Shown here: in pieces, positions 19,105-29,034 of the stretch
Position numbering within the stretch: position 1 is the first letter of the stretch
Layout of the letters: each line of letters begins with the position of its first letter
DNA from: Sphingomonas dokdonensis
GTDB lineage: Bacteria; Pseudomonadota; Alphaproteobacteria; Sphingomonadales; Sphingomonadaceae
DNA length: 64,000 nt
Direction: 5' to 3'
Assembly: GCF_002197685.1 (NCBI RefSeq)
Contig: NZ_NBBI01000001.1
Coordinates: 930,001 to 994,000, forward strand
Notes under the pieces: model-generated
The model's input: only the letters and a program-made list of their open reading frames with translations
Database searches by the model: none
What the model was told of the DNA's origin: nothing
Program-made: the position numbers and the translations under genes

Positions 19105-19570
19105 CGAAACGCGGGCGATGCCCTACACGCCCGAGCAGATGTTCGATCTGGTCGCGGACGTGAAATCCTATCAGGACTTCCTGCCGTGGGTCATCGCCAT
19201 GCGCGTCCGCAAGGATGAGCCGGGCGAGACGCTCGCCGACATGATCGTCGGCTTCAAGGGTCTGCGCGAGACCTTCACCTCACGCGTGGAAAAGCAGCGG
19301 CCCGACCGTATTCATGTCGAATATATCGAGGGGCCGCTGAAGTACCTGCACAACGACTGGCGTTTTCGCCCCGATGCCAACGGCTGCCTGGTCGACTTCT
19401 CGGTCGACTTTCAGTTCAAGAACCGCATGTTCGAGATGCTGGCGGGGCAGGTGTTCACCATGGCGCTGCGCAAGATGATCGGCGCATTCGAGGAGCGCGC
19501 CCGCAAGCTTTATGGCGCCGACGGTTCGTCGGGCGGCATCAACAAGTCAAGCGCGCACAACGCGGCCTGA
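19091..19570 (+). CDS. ratA: RatA/COQ10-type START-domain protein
   Basis: A 159-aa polyketide cyclase/START-fold protein related to mitochondrial Coq10 and bacterial RatA. Coq10-like members bind ubiquinone; RatA of E. coli has been reported to block 70S formation. The TTG at 19091 is chosen because it gives the family start MPKHSETR and has GTGAGG upstream; ATG at 19118 would remove the first strand. Motifs [16 protein letters not shown] and FLPWV are typical. Coupled to lipA; its last 61 bp overlap cinA on the other strand. Confidence 0.88.
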   Translation: MPKHSETRAMPYTPEQMFDLVADVKSYQDFLPWVIAMRVRKDEPGETLADMIVGFKGLRETFTSRVEKQRPDRIHVEYIEGPLKYLHNDWRFRPDANGCLVDFSVDFQFKNRMFEMLAGQVFTMALRKMIGAFEERARKLYGADGSSGGINKSSAHNAA

Positions 19571-20034
19571 AGGCGGATACCGGCACGGCCGAGGTCGCCG
19601 AAATTACGGCGGTCTGCCACGACGTTCGCCGGATCGCCGCCCTTTTCGGCACGAGCAAAAACGACCGTGCCGACGGGTTTCTTCTCGGTGCCGCCGCCCG
19701 GACCGGCGATACCGGTGATTGCCACCGCGACATCGGCGCCGGTCACCTCCAGCGCGCCTTGCGCCATGCTCCAGGCAGTCGCGATCGACACCGCGCCGAA
19801 CGTTTCGAGCACGTCGCTGGATACGTGGAGGAGGCCCATCTTGGCGTCGTTCGCATAGCTGACGATGGCTGCTTCGAGCACGTCGGACGAGCCGGCGACT
19901 TCGGTCAACGCGGCGGCAACCAGACCACCGGTGCAGCTTTCGGCCACCGCGACGCGGCGACCTGCCGCGCGATTCGCCACGATCACGCGGGTGGCGGACT
20001 CGACCAGTTCAGCGGGAAGTAGGCTGTCGCTCAT
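19510..20034 (-). CDS. CinA C-terminal domain protein (nicotinamide-nucleotide amidase, PncC type)
   Basis: The 174-aa product holds only the CinA C-terminal domain; the N-terminal MoCF-like domain is absent. In characterised members this domain deamidates NMN to NaMN in pyridine nucleotide salvage. AVAESCTGGLVAAALTEVAGSS (about 29-50) and AITGIAGPGGGTEKKPVGTV (about 111-130) are the conserved active-site segments. Starts overlap with the upstream gene (ATGA). Its 3' end overlaps the ratA coding region in antisense for 61 bp. Confidence 0.92.
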   Translation of the reverse strand: MSDSLLPAELVESATRVIVANRAAGRRVAVAESCTGGLVAAALTEVAGSSDVLEAAIVSYANDAKMGLLHVSSDVLETFGAVSIATAWSMAQGALEVTGADVAVAITGIAGPGGGTEKKPVGTVVFARAEKGGDPANVVADRRNFGDLGRAGIRLQAALCALDLLMPPDEPSAP

Positions 20035-20561
20035 CGCCGTGCCGCCGGGCAGACGGGAAGATCGGGAACGTCCCGCACCGATGCGGTGCCGCGCGCCTTC
20101 TCGGCCTTCAGGTGCTGCAGCCCCGCGACGATGATGCCGGCGGTGTTGCGCGCCGGGAGCGGCTCCAACAGGGTCGCCATTCGGTCGATCGTGCCGCAAT
20201 CGCTCGGCTGCACGCGGCCGACGACCATCGGCGCAATAAGCGAGGTGATGAGCGGCCGCGCAAGCTCCGATTGCAGCAGCAGCATGGACACGCGCGGATC
20301 GCTCAGTTTGGCGATCGCGTCACGCGCGACCGGCCAGGCGCGATCGGCTTCGGCGGTGTAGCGCGCGATAAAGGGACCGGACGTGCGGCGAACCAGGCTT
20401 GTAGCGGGCAGGGTGGTGCAGACGCGGCCGGTTTCGCGAATGATGTCGGGCAGGGCGACGAGCGTCACCGCCTCCGCCTCCTGCGTGGTGAGGCAGGGTG
20501 TCTGCGCGAGCGCACCGCCCGGCAGGCCAATCAACGCGAGGGCGGCCAGCCAGCGGGTCAT
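20031..20561 (-). CDS. Hypothetical exported protein with four cysteines
   Basis: Not recognised. The 176-residue product has a clear Sec signal peptide (about 1-19, cleaved after ALA) and four cysteines (C23, C48, C122, C171) that could form two disulfides in the periplasm. The rest is mostly helical. It is coupled on both sides (ispDF and cinA) by 4-base ATGA overlaps, so it is co-expressed with them. Confidence 0.75.
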   Translation of the reverse strand: MTRWLAALALIGLPGGALAQTPCLTTQEAEAVTLVALPDIIRETGRVCTTLPATSLVRRTSGPFIARYTAEADRAWPVARDAIAKLSDPRVSMLLLQSELARPLITSLIAPMVVGRVQPSDCGTIDRMATLLEPLPARNTAGIIVAGLQHLKAEKARGTASVRDVPDLPVCPAARR

Positions 20562-21682
20562 GCGCGCGCTGCCGGCAGGCGAATGGTAGCCGCCGCTTGA
20601 GTGGCGATGCCTTCGCCCCGGCCGGTAAAGCCGAGCCGCTCGGTTGTTGTTGCCTTCACGCTAACGCGATCGGTCGAGAGGCCAAGAAGTTCCGCGACGC
20701 GGGTGCGGATCGCCTCGCGATGCGGGCCGATCTTGGGTGCTTCGCAGATGATGGTGAGGTCCACGAAGGTGATCTGGCCGCCCTTCGCGGCGACAAGGTT
20801 CGCCGCGTGTTGCAGGAACTGGTCGGAGGCAGCGCCGCGCCACTGCGGGTCGCTGGGCGGGAAATGCAGGCCGATGTCACCGGCGGCGATCGTGCCCAAC
20901 AATGCGTCGGTAAGCGCGTGGAGCGCGACATCGGCATCGCTGTGACCCGAGAGACCTTGCATGTGCGGGATGTTGATGCCGCCCAGCCAGAGCTCTTCGC
21001 CGTCCGCGAGACGATGCACGTCGAAGCCGGTCGCGGTGCGCGTTTCCCAGCCGACCCGTGCCTCGGCGGCGGCGATGTCACCGGCCCATGTCACTTTTTC
21101 CAGCATCGGATCGCCCTGCACCAGTGCGACCGATCCGCCAAGCGCGCGCACCATCTGCGCATCATCGGTCGGCTCATCGCCCGACCAGTCCGCATGCGCC
21201 CGGCGCAGGATCTCATCGCGAAATGCCTGCGGCGTCTGCACGCGCGACAGCCCGGCGCGCGGCACGTTGGTGCCGTCGGCGGCGACCAGGGTGTCGGCGA
21301 CGGGCAGCACGGGCACCGCACCGTCGGCTGTTTCCAGCGCGGACAGGAGATGATCCACGACCTGTTCGGAGACAAACGGCCGCGCCGCATCGTGGATCAG
21401 GATGCGATCGGCCGCACCGATCGCTCGGATGCCGAGCGCGACCGATTGCCGCCGCGTGGCCCCACCGATGGTGAAGCGCGCGCCGGGCAGGGCAGAGTCG
21501 AGGAGCGCCTGATGTCCTTCGCCAATAACCACGAACACTTCATCGATCGCGGGATCCGCGGAGAGGGCAGCATGACTCCAGGCGAGCATCGGCCTGCCGG
21601 CGAGCAAGGCGTATTGCTTGGGCAGCGAGCCGCCCATGCGCTCACCCGTGCCGGCGGCCACGATCAAGGCAACGGTCTTCAT
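20558..21682 (-). CDS. ispDF: Bifunctional IspD/IspF (MEP pathway)
   Basis: A 374-aa fusion carrying two non-consecutive MEP-pathway activities. Residues about 1-210 are IspD (VALIVAAGTGERMGG, LIHDAARPF, SRVQTPQAF); residues about 217-374 are IspF (TGFDVHRLADGE, with the zinc site DVH and GHSDADVALHALTDALLG). Fused ispDF genes occur in several alphaproteobacteria and epsilonproteobacteria. dxr of the same pathway lies at 46 kb. Confidence 0.97.
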   Translation of the reverse strand: MKTVALIVAAGTGERMGGSLPKQYALLAGRPMLAWSHAALSADPAIDEVFVVIGEGHQALLDSALPGARFTIGGATRRQSVALGIRAIGAADRILIHDAARPFVSEQVVDHLLSALETADGAVPVLPVADTLVAADGTNVPRAGLSRVQTPQAFRDEILRRAHADWSGDEPTDDAQMVRALGGSVALVQGDPMLEKVTWAGDIAAAEARVGWETRTATGFDVHRLADGEELWLGGINIPHMQGLSGHSDADVALHALTDALLGTIAAGDIGLHFPPSDPQWRGAASDQFLQHAANLVAAKGGQITFVDLTIICEAPKIGPHREAIRTRVAELLGLSTDRVSVKATTTERLGFTGRGEGIATQAAATIRLPAARA

Positions 21683-21739
21683 CGCCGCGCCCGTAGCGGG
21701 ATCGCGCGTGCCTTGCCAGCGCTGCCGTCATCGCTTACC

Positions 21740-21756
21740 TGCCTGTTTTTCAGGCA
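21740..21756. promoter_or_regulatory. 17-bp palindrome upstream of dusB-ntrBC, candidate NtrC site
   Basis: TGCCTG-TTTTT-CAGGCA is a perfect inverted repeat with TGC-N11-GCA geometry, the same outline as enterobacterial NtrC sites (TGCAC-N7-GTGCA). It ends 9 bases before the dusB ATG, a position suited to autorepression. Assignment to NtrC is inference from spacing and from the genes downstream. Confidence 0.4.
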
Positions 21757-21765
21757 AACGAATTG

Positions 21766-22764
21766 ATGCGTACGCTCGCCCCCATCCAGATTGGCCCTGT
21801 TCGGATCGACGAACCGGTGGTCCTTGCGCCGATGACCGGCGTGACCGACCAGCCGTTCCGCACGCTGGTGCGCCGCTATGGCTCCGGCCTCAACGTCACG
21901 GAGATGATCGCCAGCCAGGCGGCGATCCGCGAAACGCGGCAGTCGATCCAGAAGGCGGCGTGGCATCTTTCGGAAGAGCCGGTTTCCATGCAGCTGGTCG
22001 GCTGCACGCCCTATGAGATGGCCGAGGCGGCCAAGCTCGCCGAGGAGAAGGGCGCGGCGATCATCGACATCAACATGGGCTGCCCGGTGCGCAAGGTGAC
22101 GAGCGGCGATGCGGGCTCCGCCCTGATGCGCGACCTGAAGAACGCCGGCGCGATCATTGACGCGGTGGTGAAAGCGGTGGTGGCGCCGGTTACGGTCAAG
22201 ATGCGCATGGGCTGGTGCCATGACAGCCTGAACGCACCCGAGCTGGCGCGGATCGCCGAGGATCTGGGCGCCAAGATGGTGACGGTGCACGGCCGCACCC
22301 GCAACCAGATGTACAAGGGCTCGGCCGACTGGCGGTTCGTGCGTCAGGTCAAGGAGGCCGTCACCCTGCCGGTTATCGTCAATGGCGACATCTGCTCGGT
22401 CGCGGACGCGGAAGCGGCGCTGGATCAGTCGGGTGCGGACGGCGTGATGGTGGGTCGCGGCGCTTATGGCCGGCCGTGGTTGCTGGGCCAGGTGATGGAT
22501 GCGCTCGGCGGTCGCCCGGTGCGGCCGGACCCGTCTCTGGACGAACAATATCATGTGATCGTCGAACATTACGAGGCGATGCTGAGCCATTATGGCACGA
22601 TGACGGGTGTCAACATGGCGCGCAAGCACATCGGCTGGTACACCAAGGGCATTCATGGTTCGGCCGAGTTCCGCAATGCGGTAAACAAGGAAGCCGATGC
22701 CGAGGTGGTCCTTTCCATGCTCGCCGATTTCTACGCCCCATATCGGAGCCGTGCGGCAGCCTGA
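21766..22764 (+). CDS. dusB: tRNA-dihydrouridine synthase (DusB/NifR3)
   Basis: FMN enzyme reducing uridine in tRNA D-loops. The 332-aa protein has the TIM-barrel start [13 protein letters not shown] and the catalytic cysteine C106 in NMGCPVRKV. The ATG at 21766 is preferred to the adjacent TTG. It leads the ntrBC operon, the alphaproteobacterial nifR3-ntrBC arrangement, and its stop overlaps the ntrB start. Confidence 0.97.
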   Translation: MRTLAPIQIGPVRIDEPVVLAPMTGVTDQPFRTLVRRYGSGLNVTEMIASQAAIRETRQSIQKAAWHLSEEPVSMQLVGCTPYEMAEAAKLAEEKGAAIIDINMGCPVRKVTSGDAGSALMRDLKNAGAIIDAVVKAVVAPVTVKMRMGWCHDSLNAPELARIAEDLGAKMVTVHGRTRNQMYKGSADWRFVRQVKEAVTLPVIVNGDICSVADAEAALDQSGADGVMVGRGAYGRPWLLGQVMDALGGRPVRPDPSLDEQYHVIVEHYEAMLSHYGTMTGVNMARKHIGWYTKGIHGSAEFRNAVNKEADAEVVLSMLADFYAPYRSRAAA

Positions 22765-23828
22765 TGCTGAGCCGTCGAGGCCCGGAGGCGGCGGAACTGC
22801 TAGGCGCGCTGCCGGTCGCGCTGATGGTCGTGGATGAAGACGGCCATATCGCCCAGGCAAACGCCGAGTGCGAATTGCTGCTGAACCAATCAGAGCGCGC
22901 AATGCGCGGGCGATCGGTCGGGGACGTGCTGGCGCTGCCCGAAGAAGCGGTAGGGCAGGACGGGCGCGCCTTTACCGCCTTCGACCTGGCGCTGGAGACG
23001 GCGCGGGGGCAGCGCTTGCGGGTAGATCTGGCCGCGGTCGAGCTTCCCGACCACCCCGGCTGGCGCATGATCACGCTGCACAATGCGGCAAGCTCCCGTC
23101 GGCTTGGCGTGTCGGCCGATCGCGCGGCGGCAGCCCGATCGGCGGTCGGCGCGGCGGCGATGCTGGCGCATGAGATCAAGAATCCGCTGTCGAGCATCCG
23201 CGGCGCGGCGCAGCTGATCGCCGACGGAGTGGACGCGCAGGCGATGACGAGGCTGGTGATCGACGAGGTGGATCGTATCGCGGCGCTGATCGATCGGATG
23301 GAGGATTTCACCGACACCCGCCCGTTGGCGGTCGAGCCGCTCAACATCTATCCGCTGCTTGCCCACGCGCGTGATGCGGCACAGGCGGGCTTTGCGCGCG
23401 ATGTCGTTATCGAAGAACGGTTCGATCCCTCGTTGCCGCTGGTGCAGGCGAACCGCGACGCGCTGCTGCAGGTGCTGATCAACCTGATGAAGAATGCCGC
23501 CGTCGCACTGGGCGATCGCGGCGAACGGCGAATCCGGCTCACCACCTCCTACCGCCACGGGATGTCGATCGCGCCGGCGCCGGGCCGGCCGCGCTTGCCG
23601 CTGCCGATCGAGATTTGCGTGATCGATACCGGTCCCGGCGCACCGGAGGACATCGCCGAGCATCTGTTCGACCCGTTCGTGTCCAGCCGCCCGGAGGGGA
23701 AAGGGCTGGGGCTGGCACTGGTCGACAAGCTGGTGCGCGACATGGGGGGTATCGTGCAATATTCGCGCGAAGGCACGCCCAACGAAACCGTGTTCCGGAT
23801 CCTTCTGCCGCGCGCGCCCAAGCGATGA
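22764..23828 (+). CDS. ntrB: Nitrogen sensor histidine kinase NtrB
   Basis: Cytosolic two-component kinase/phosphatase controlled by PII proteins, acting on NtrC. The 354-aa product has an N-terminal PAS-like domain (about 12-110), the phospho-accepting H136 in AHEIKNPLSSIRGAAQ, and HATPase motifs (NLMKNA, DTGPG, GKGLGLALV). No membrane segments. Overlaps dusB by one base and ntrC by four. Confidence 0.96.
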   Translation: MLSRRGPEAAELLGALPVALMVVDEDGHIAQANAECELLLNQSERAMRGRSVGDVLALPEEAVGQDGRAFTAFDLALETARGQRLRVDLAAVELPDHPGWRMITLHNAASSRRLGVSADRAAAARSAVGAAAMLAHEIKNPLSSIRGAAQLIADGVDAQAMTRLVIDEVDRIAALIDRMEDFTDTRPLAVEPLNIYPLLAHARDAAQAGFARDVVIEERFDPSLPLVQANRDALLQVLINLMKNAAVALGDRGERRIRLTTSYRHGMSIAPAPGRPRLPLPIEICVIDTGPGAPEDIAEHLFDPFVSSRPEGKGLGLALVDKLVRDMGGIVQYSREGTPNETVFRILLPRAPKR

Positions 23829-25270
23829 GCGACGGCAATGTCCTGCTGGTCGACGACGATGATGCAATCCGCACGGTCGTGGCGCACGCGCTGCGCCGGG
23901 CAGGGTATCGGGTGCGGACAGCGGCGTGCGTTGCCGACCTCGATCGTGAGTTGCAGCTCGGCTTGCCCGACGTACTGCTGACCGACGTGGTGCTGCCCGA
24001 TGGCGACGGGATCGAGATTGCCGCGCGGCTGCACGCCACCGCTCCGGACGTGCCGGTGATCGTCCTGTCGGCCCGCAACACCTTGACCACCGCCGTTCGA
24101 GCGACCGAGGCGGGCGCTTACGACTATCTGCCCAAGCCGTTCGACCTCGACATTCTGACCAAGACGGTTGCGGCGGCGCTCGGCCGCAAGGGCGTGAAGC
24201 TCCCGGCGCAAACGGACGACGAAGATCGCAGCCTGCCCCTGATCGGGCGATCGCCCGCGATGCAGGAGGTGTATCGCGTGATCGCCCGGGTCGTCTCGAA
24301 CGATCTGACTGTGTTGGTGTCGGGCGAGTCCGGGACGGGCAAGGAGCTGGTTGCGCGGGCGATCCACGATCTGGGACATCGCCGGGCGGCTCCCTTCGTC
24401 GCGATCAACATGGCCGCGATCCCGCGCGAGCTGATCGAGGCCGAATTGTTCGGCCATGAGCGTGGCGCCTTCACCGGCGCGGCACAGCGGACGGCGGGGC
24501 GCTTCGAGCAGGCGGCCGGCGGTACGCTGTTTCTCGACGAAATCGGGGACATGCCGATCGAGGCGCAGACGCGGCTGCTGCGCGTGCTCCAGTCCGGCGA
24601 GTTCACCACCGTTGGCGGTGCCCGGACGATCAGGGCCGATGTGCGGATCGTCGCGGCGACCAATCGCGCGCTGCAGCAGGCGGTTGCCGACGGACATTTC
24701 CGCGAAGACCTGTTCTATCGCCTGAACGTCGTACCGATCGCGCTGCCGGCGTTGCGCGAGCGGCGCGGCGACATCGCGATGCTGGCGCGCCATTTCCTGG
24801 AACGCGCGGGCGAAGCGGGCCTGCCGCGCAAGGTGCTCGATGAGGGCGCGGTTCGCGCGCTGGAACAGCACGATTGGCCTGGCAACGTGCGTCAGCTGGA
24901 AAATCTGATGCGGCGCCTGGCCGCGCTGTTACGCGACGACCGGATTTCGGCAGACGAGATCGTCGCCATGCTCGATGTCGGGCAGTCGCCGCCATGCCAG
25001 GCACCCGACTTGGGTTTGGATGCGGCGGTTCGCCAGTTTCTCGATCGACTTGCACGATCGGAACCCGCCGTGCTGGACGATGGCACGCTCTACGATCGGT
25101 TGCTCGCAGAGGTGGAACGGCCGCTGATCGAGGCGATGCTGGCGCGTCATGGCGGCAATCAGTTGCGAGCGGCGCGCGCCATCGGCCTGAACCGCAACAC
25201 GCTGCGCAAACGGCTCGACATGCTTGGAATCGATCCCATGGCGCGACCGCCTGCACGCGAGCTACGGTGA
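23825..25270 (+). CDS. ntrC: Nitrogen regulation protein NtrC
   Basis: Sigma-54-dependent activator, 481 aa. Receiver domain with phospho-acceptor D54; AAA+ domain with Walker A GESGTGKE (167-174) and an intact GAFTGA loop (214-219) for sigma-54 contact; C-terminal Fis-type HTH (GNQLRAARAIGLNRNTLRKRL, about 446-466). Encoded with ntrB by ATGA overlap. Gene order suggests it controls its own operon through the palindrome before dusB. Confidence 0.97.
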   Translation: MSDGNVLLVDDDDAIRTVVAHALRRAGYRVRTAACVADLDRELQLGLPDVLLTDVVLPDGDGIEIAARLHATAPDVPVIVLSARNTLTTAVRATEAGAYDYLPKPFDLDILTKTVAAALGRKGVKLPAQTDDEDRSLPLIGRSPAMQEVYRVIARVVSNDLTVLVSGESGTGKELVARAIHDLGHRRAAPFVAINMAAIPRELIEAELFGHERGAFTGAAQRTAGRFEQAAGGTLFLDEIGDMPIEAQTRLLRVLQSGEFTTVGGARTIRADVRIVAATNRALQQAVADGHFREDLFYRLNVVPIALPALRERRGDIAMLARHFLERAGEAGLPRKVLDEGAVRALEQHDWPGNVRQLENLMRRLAALLRDDRISADEIVAMLDVGQSPPCQAPDLGLDAAVRQFLDRLARSEPAVLDDGTLYDRLLAEVERPLIEAMLARHGGNQLRAARAIGLNRNTLRKRLDMLGIDPMARPPARELR

Positions 25271-25322
25271 ACGCCGCGATTATGTGTTTTCTCTGCAACA
25301 CTCTTGTTGTAGCCTTGCCTTG

Positions 25323-27560
25323 ATGACTGCCGCCACGGCACCGCTGGACGACCCCACCGCCGCGCCGCAGCGCCTGACGGTGACGCCCGCCATGGAGTTG
25401 GGCGTTTTGGGCATCGCGGTCGCGATCGCGGTGGCGACCTATTTTGTTATCGCGCACACCGGCCGGCCCGAGGGGCTGATCGCACCGGGCATCATCGCGC
25501 TGCTTCTGGTGGCCAATCTGGTGCCGGGCGTTGGGCTGATGATGCTGCTTGGCCGGCGGATCGCACGGCGCCGCGCAGCACGATCGCCGGTTGGTGGGGA
25601 AGGGCGGCTGCATGTGCGGCTTGTGGCGCTGTTCTCCAGCGTCGCTGCGGTGCCGATGGTGCTGGTGACAATCGCGGCGTCGCTGCTGTTCCAATATGGC
25701 GTGCAATTCTGGTATTCCGACCGCGCTCGTGGCGTGTTCGAGAACGCCACGTCGCTGACGCGCACGTCCTACAATCAGATCCTGCAGCGGTGGGAAGAAG
25801 CCACCGTCACCATGGCGACGGACGTGAGCCGCGAGCTGGACGAGCGGCCGATCGACGACCCGCAGTTCGGCGCCTTTCTTTTTCAGCAAACCTATTTCCG
25901 CAGCCTGTCCGAGGCGCTGCTGTTCCAGATTTCCGCCGGTGGCGAGCTCCAGACGCTGGCCTTCGTCAATCCGTACGACCTCGATCTGGCGCGCCAGGTT
26001 TCCGCCGATGCGGTGAAGCAGTTGCGCGACGGGCAGCGCAGCGTCGTCACCGTGACCGGCGATCGCATCCAGACGGTGACGCGGCTTCCCGGCTCGGCCA
26101 GCGTCTATCTATACGCCGCGCGGGTTACCAATCCCAAGGAAATGACCACCCAGACCGAGCGTGCGGAAGCGGCGCTGGCGAATTATCGCACATTGCTGGT
26201 GCGCGCGCGCACATTGCAGCTGCAATTCAACGCAGCGCTGCTGCTGCTGTCGCTGCTGATCGTCGGAGTGGCGGTGTGGATCGCGCTTGCGGTGGCGGAT
26301 CGGTTGGTGCGCCCGGTCGCCGAGCTGGTCGATGCGGCACGACGTGTGGAGAGCGGCGATCTGGCAGCGCGTGTGCCCGAGACAAAGGCGCGCGACGAGG
26401 TCGGCACACTGTCGAACACCTTCAATCGCATGACCGAGCGGCTCGAAGAGCAAAACAATGCGCTCGTCACGGCGAACGCGCAGCTCGATAACCGGCGTGC
26501 GCTGATCGAAGCGGTGATGTCGGGGGTGTCGGCGGGCGTGATCTCGATCGCGCCCGATCGCACCATCCGCCTGATCAACAGCTCCGCACAATCCTTGCTC
26601 GGCCTGGCGGATACGCCGACCGGGCGACCGTTGTCGCTGGTGGCGCCGGAGCTGGATGCCTTGCTTGAGGGCACGGCGCGCGAGGCGATCATCCAGCTCA
26701 ATGCCGCCGGTGAGGCACGCACCCTTGCGGTGCGTATCGCGCGTGACGGCTCCGGCCCGATCCTTACCTTTGACGATATCACCCAGCAGTTGCTGGACCA
26801 GCGCCGCGCGGCCTGGTCCGACGTCGCCCGGCGGATCGCGCATGAGATCAAGAACCCGCTGACCCCCATCCAGCTTGCGGCCGAGCGCCTGCAACGGCGC
26901 TACGGCGCGAAGGTGGAGGAGGGGGACACCACCTTCTCGCGCCTGACCGAGACGATCGTTCGGCAGGTGGGCGACCTGCGCCGGATGGTGGACGAATTCT
27001 CCTCGTTCGCGCGCATGCCCAAGCCCGAGTTTCGAGAGGAAGCGCTGGTGGATGTGGCGCGGCAGACGATGTTCCTCCACGAAGTGGCGCATGGCGCGAT
27101 CCGCTTCGAGATCCGGCATGACGAACCCGGCCCCGTGCTGGTCTGCGATCGCCGGCAGATCGGGCAGGCACTCACCAACATCGTGAAGAATGCCGTCGAG
27201 GCGATCGAGGCAACCGGCCGCGGCGCGGGCGAGATCCTGATGGAGGTCGCGGCGGAAGGTGGCCGTGCGGTGATCACCGTCGCAGACGACGGCATCGGCC
27301 TGCCGGCGGAACGTGACCGGATCGTGGAGCCGTACATGACCACGCGAACGCGCGGGACGGGGCTCGGCCTCGCGATCGTCAAGAAGATCGTGGAGGAACA
27401 TTTCGGAACGATTTCGTTCGCCGACCGTCCCGGTGGCGGAACCCTTGTGACAATGATCTTTGATGCAACCATGCTGGCCGGCCTGATCGGCCACGACGAC
27501 GCCGCAAGTACCAACGACGGCGGAGAGCTCGCCGCGCTTACCCGTAATCGGACTGCATAA
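25323..27560 (+). CDS. ntrY: Membrane nitrogen sensor kinase NtrY
   Basis: A 745-aa integral-membrane histidine kinase. About four hydrophobic helices (near 25-45, 50-72, 95-120, 300-325) bracket a periplasmic sensor segment; a HAMP domain (DRLVRPVAELVDAARRVESGDL) is followed by PAS, then the H-box with H507 in AHEIKNPLTPIQLAAERL and HATPase motifs (NIVKNAVEA, DDGIGLP, GTGLGLAIV). NtrYX in alphaproteobacteria is linked to nitrogen and redox/envelope responses. Starts 52 bp after ntrC; the ntrX ATG follows its stop after 2 bases. Confidence 0.95.
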   Translation: MTAATAPLDDPTAAPQRLTVTPAMELGVLGIAVAIAVATYFVIAHTGRPEGLIAPGIIALLLVANLVPGVGLMMLLGRRIARRRAARSPVGGEGRLHVRLVALFSSVAAVPMVLVTIAASLLFQYGVQFWYSDRARGVFENATSLTRTSYNQILQRWEEATVTMATDVSRELDERPIDDPQFGAFLFQQTYFRSLSEALLFQISAGGELQTLAFVNPYDLDLARQVSADAVKQLRDGQRSVVTVTGDRIQTVTRLPGSASVYLYAARVTNPKEMTTQTERAEAALANYRTLLVRARTLQLQFNAALLLLSLLIVGVAVWIALAVADRLVRPVAELVDAARRVESGDLAARVPETKARDEVGTLSNTFNRMTERLEEQNNALVTANAQLDNRRALIEAVMSGVSAGVISIAPDRTIRLINSSAQSLLGLADTPTGRPLSLVAPELDALLEGTAREAIIQLNAAGEARTLAVRIARDGSGPILTFDDITQQLLDQRRAAWSDVARRIAHEIKNPLTPIQLAAERLQRRYGAKVEEGDTTFSRLTETIVRQVGDLRRMVDEFSSFARMPKPEFREEALVDVARQTMFLHEVAHGAIRFEIRHDEPGPVLVCDRRQIGQALTNIVKNAVEAIEATGRGAGEILMEVAAEGGRAVITVADDGIGLPAERDRIVEPYMTTRTRGTGLGLAIVKKIVEEHFGTISFADRPGGGTLVTMIFDATMLAGLIGHDDAASTNDGGELAALTRNRTA

Positions 27561-27562
27561 TC

Positions 27563-28933
27563 ATGGCGCTAGACATCCTTGTCGTTGACGACGAACTCGA
27601 CATTCGCGAGCTGGTTTCCGGCGTTCTGGAAGACGAAGGGTATGAAACCCGCACCGCAGCGGACAGCGACGGCACGCTGGAGGCGATCGCCGCGCGGCGT
27701 CCCAGCCTGGTCATCCTTGACGTGTGGTTGCAGGGCTCCCGGCTCGACGGGCTCGACCTCCTGGCGGAGATCAAGCGGCGTGATCCCTCGATCGCCGTGC
27801 TGGTGATATCGGGGCATGGCAATCTCGACACGGCGGTCGCTGCCATACGGCAGGGTGCCGCGGATTTCATCGAAAAGCCGTTCCAAGCCGAGCGCTTGTT
27901 GCTCATGGTGGAGCGGGCAACTGAGACCGAGCGACTACGGCGCGAGGTCGCGAGCCTGCGCCAGTCCGCCGGGCGCGAAACCGACCTGACTGGCAGTTCT
28001 GGCGCGATCAACACCGTCCGCGCGACGCTGAAGCGGGTCGCGGCGACCGGTAGCCGGGTGATGATCGTCGGACCGGCGGGCGTTGGCAAGGAAGTCGCGG
28101 CGCGGCTGCTTCACGGGTGGAGCCAGCGCGCGAGCAGCCCCTTCATCGTCGTCAGCGCGGCAAACATGACGCCAGAGCGCGTCGAGGAAGAATTGTTCGG
28201 CGTGGAGGAGGGCGGGGATCTCGTGCGCCCGGGCCTGCTCGAACAGGCGCATGGCGGGACGCTGTTCCTTGACGAGATCGCCGACATGCCGATCACGACG
28301 CAGGGGCGCATCCTGCGCGTGTTGACCGACCAGAGTTTCACTCGCGTCGGCGGCACCCGCATCGTGAAGGTCGACGTGCGCGTCGTGTCCGCGACTGCAC
28401 GCGACCTGACCCAAGAGATCGCCGAAGGGCGCTTTCGCGAAGACCTCTATTACCGGCTAAACGTGGTACCGGTGTCGATCCCGTCTTTGTCGGAACGGCG
28501 CGAGGACATTCCGGCGCTGGTCGAGCATTTCGTCGCGCATTATGCCGCCGAGCGCCGGGTCAGCACGCCCGAAGTCGCGACGGAGGCGATGGTGGCGCTT
28601 CAATCCTACGATTGGCCGGGCAACGTGCGGCAGCTGCGCAATGTGGTGGAGCGAACGATCATTCTGGCGCCGGGCGACCGGATCGGTCGGATCGACGTCG
28701 ACCTGCTGCCGCAGGAGGTGCTGGGCGATCAGGGTGGTGGCAGCGGCGCCGGCGCGATCATGGGCGCTCCCTTGCGCGAGGCGCGGGAAACGTTCGAGCG
28801 CGAGTATCTGAAGGTGCAGATCCGCCGCTTCTCCGGCAACATCTCGCGCACCGCGACCTTCATCGGCATGGAGCGATCCGCGCTCCACCGAAAGCTGAAG
28901 TTGCTGGGGATCACCGAAACCAAGGACGATTGA
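27563..28933 (+). CDS. ntrX: Response regulator NtrX lacking the GAFTGA loop
   Basis: Partner of NtrY, 456 aa: receiver (D53), AAA+ domain with Walker A GPAGVGKE (170-177) and Walker B TLFLDE (233-238), and a Fis-type HTH at the end ([21 protein letters not shown]). Where NtrC has GAFTGA, this protein reads [19 protein letters not shown] (210-228), so it has no visible sigma-54-contacting loop. It may therefore act at sigma-70-type promoters. In E. coli-type NtrC proteins the loop is essential for open-complex formation. Confidence 0.95.
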   Translation: MALDILVVDDELDIRELVSGVLEDEGYETRTAADSDGTLEAIAARRPSLVILDVWLQGSRLDGLDLLAEIKRRDPSIAVLVISGHGNLDTAVAAIRQGAADFIEKPFQAERLLLMVERATETERLRREVASLRQSAGRETDLTGSSGAINTVRATLKRVAATGSRVMIVGPAGVGKEVAARLLHGWSQRASSPFIVVSAANMTPERVEEELFGVEEGGDLVRPGLLEQAHGGTLFLDEIADMPITTQGRILRVLTDQSFTRVGGTRIVKVDVRVVSATARDLTQEIAEGRFREDLYYRLNVVPVSIPSLSERREDIPALVEHFVAHYAAERRVSTPEVATEAMVALQSYDWPGNVRQLRNVVERTIILAPGDRIGRIDVDLLPQEVLGDQGGGSGAGAIMGAPLREARETFEREYLKVQIRRFSGNISRTATFIGMERSALHRKLKLLGITETKDD

Positions 28934-28999
28934 GCCGCTGGACCAGCGCGATTGCGCTTCCTACATAGCGGCTTGCACGCAGCATGAGCTGCAAACCGA

Positions 29000-29034
29000 C
29001 GCCGGGCACCGGCGCATCGCGGAGCAAACTCCGC
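29000..29034 (+). promoter_or_regulatory. Two stem-loops in the hfq leader
   Basis: CGCCGG-GCA-CCGGCG (29000-29014) and GCGGAG-CAAA-CTCCGC (29019-29034) are consecutive 6-bp stems 23 bases before the hfq ATG, followed by an A-rich stretch CCAAAAACGAAAGGG that contains the ribosome-binding site. E. coli Hfq binds its own leader to repress translation; whether this leader does so is inference. Confidence 0.4.
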
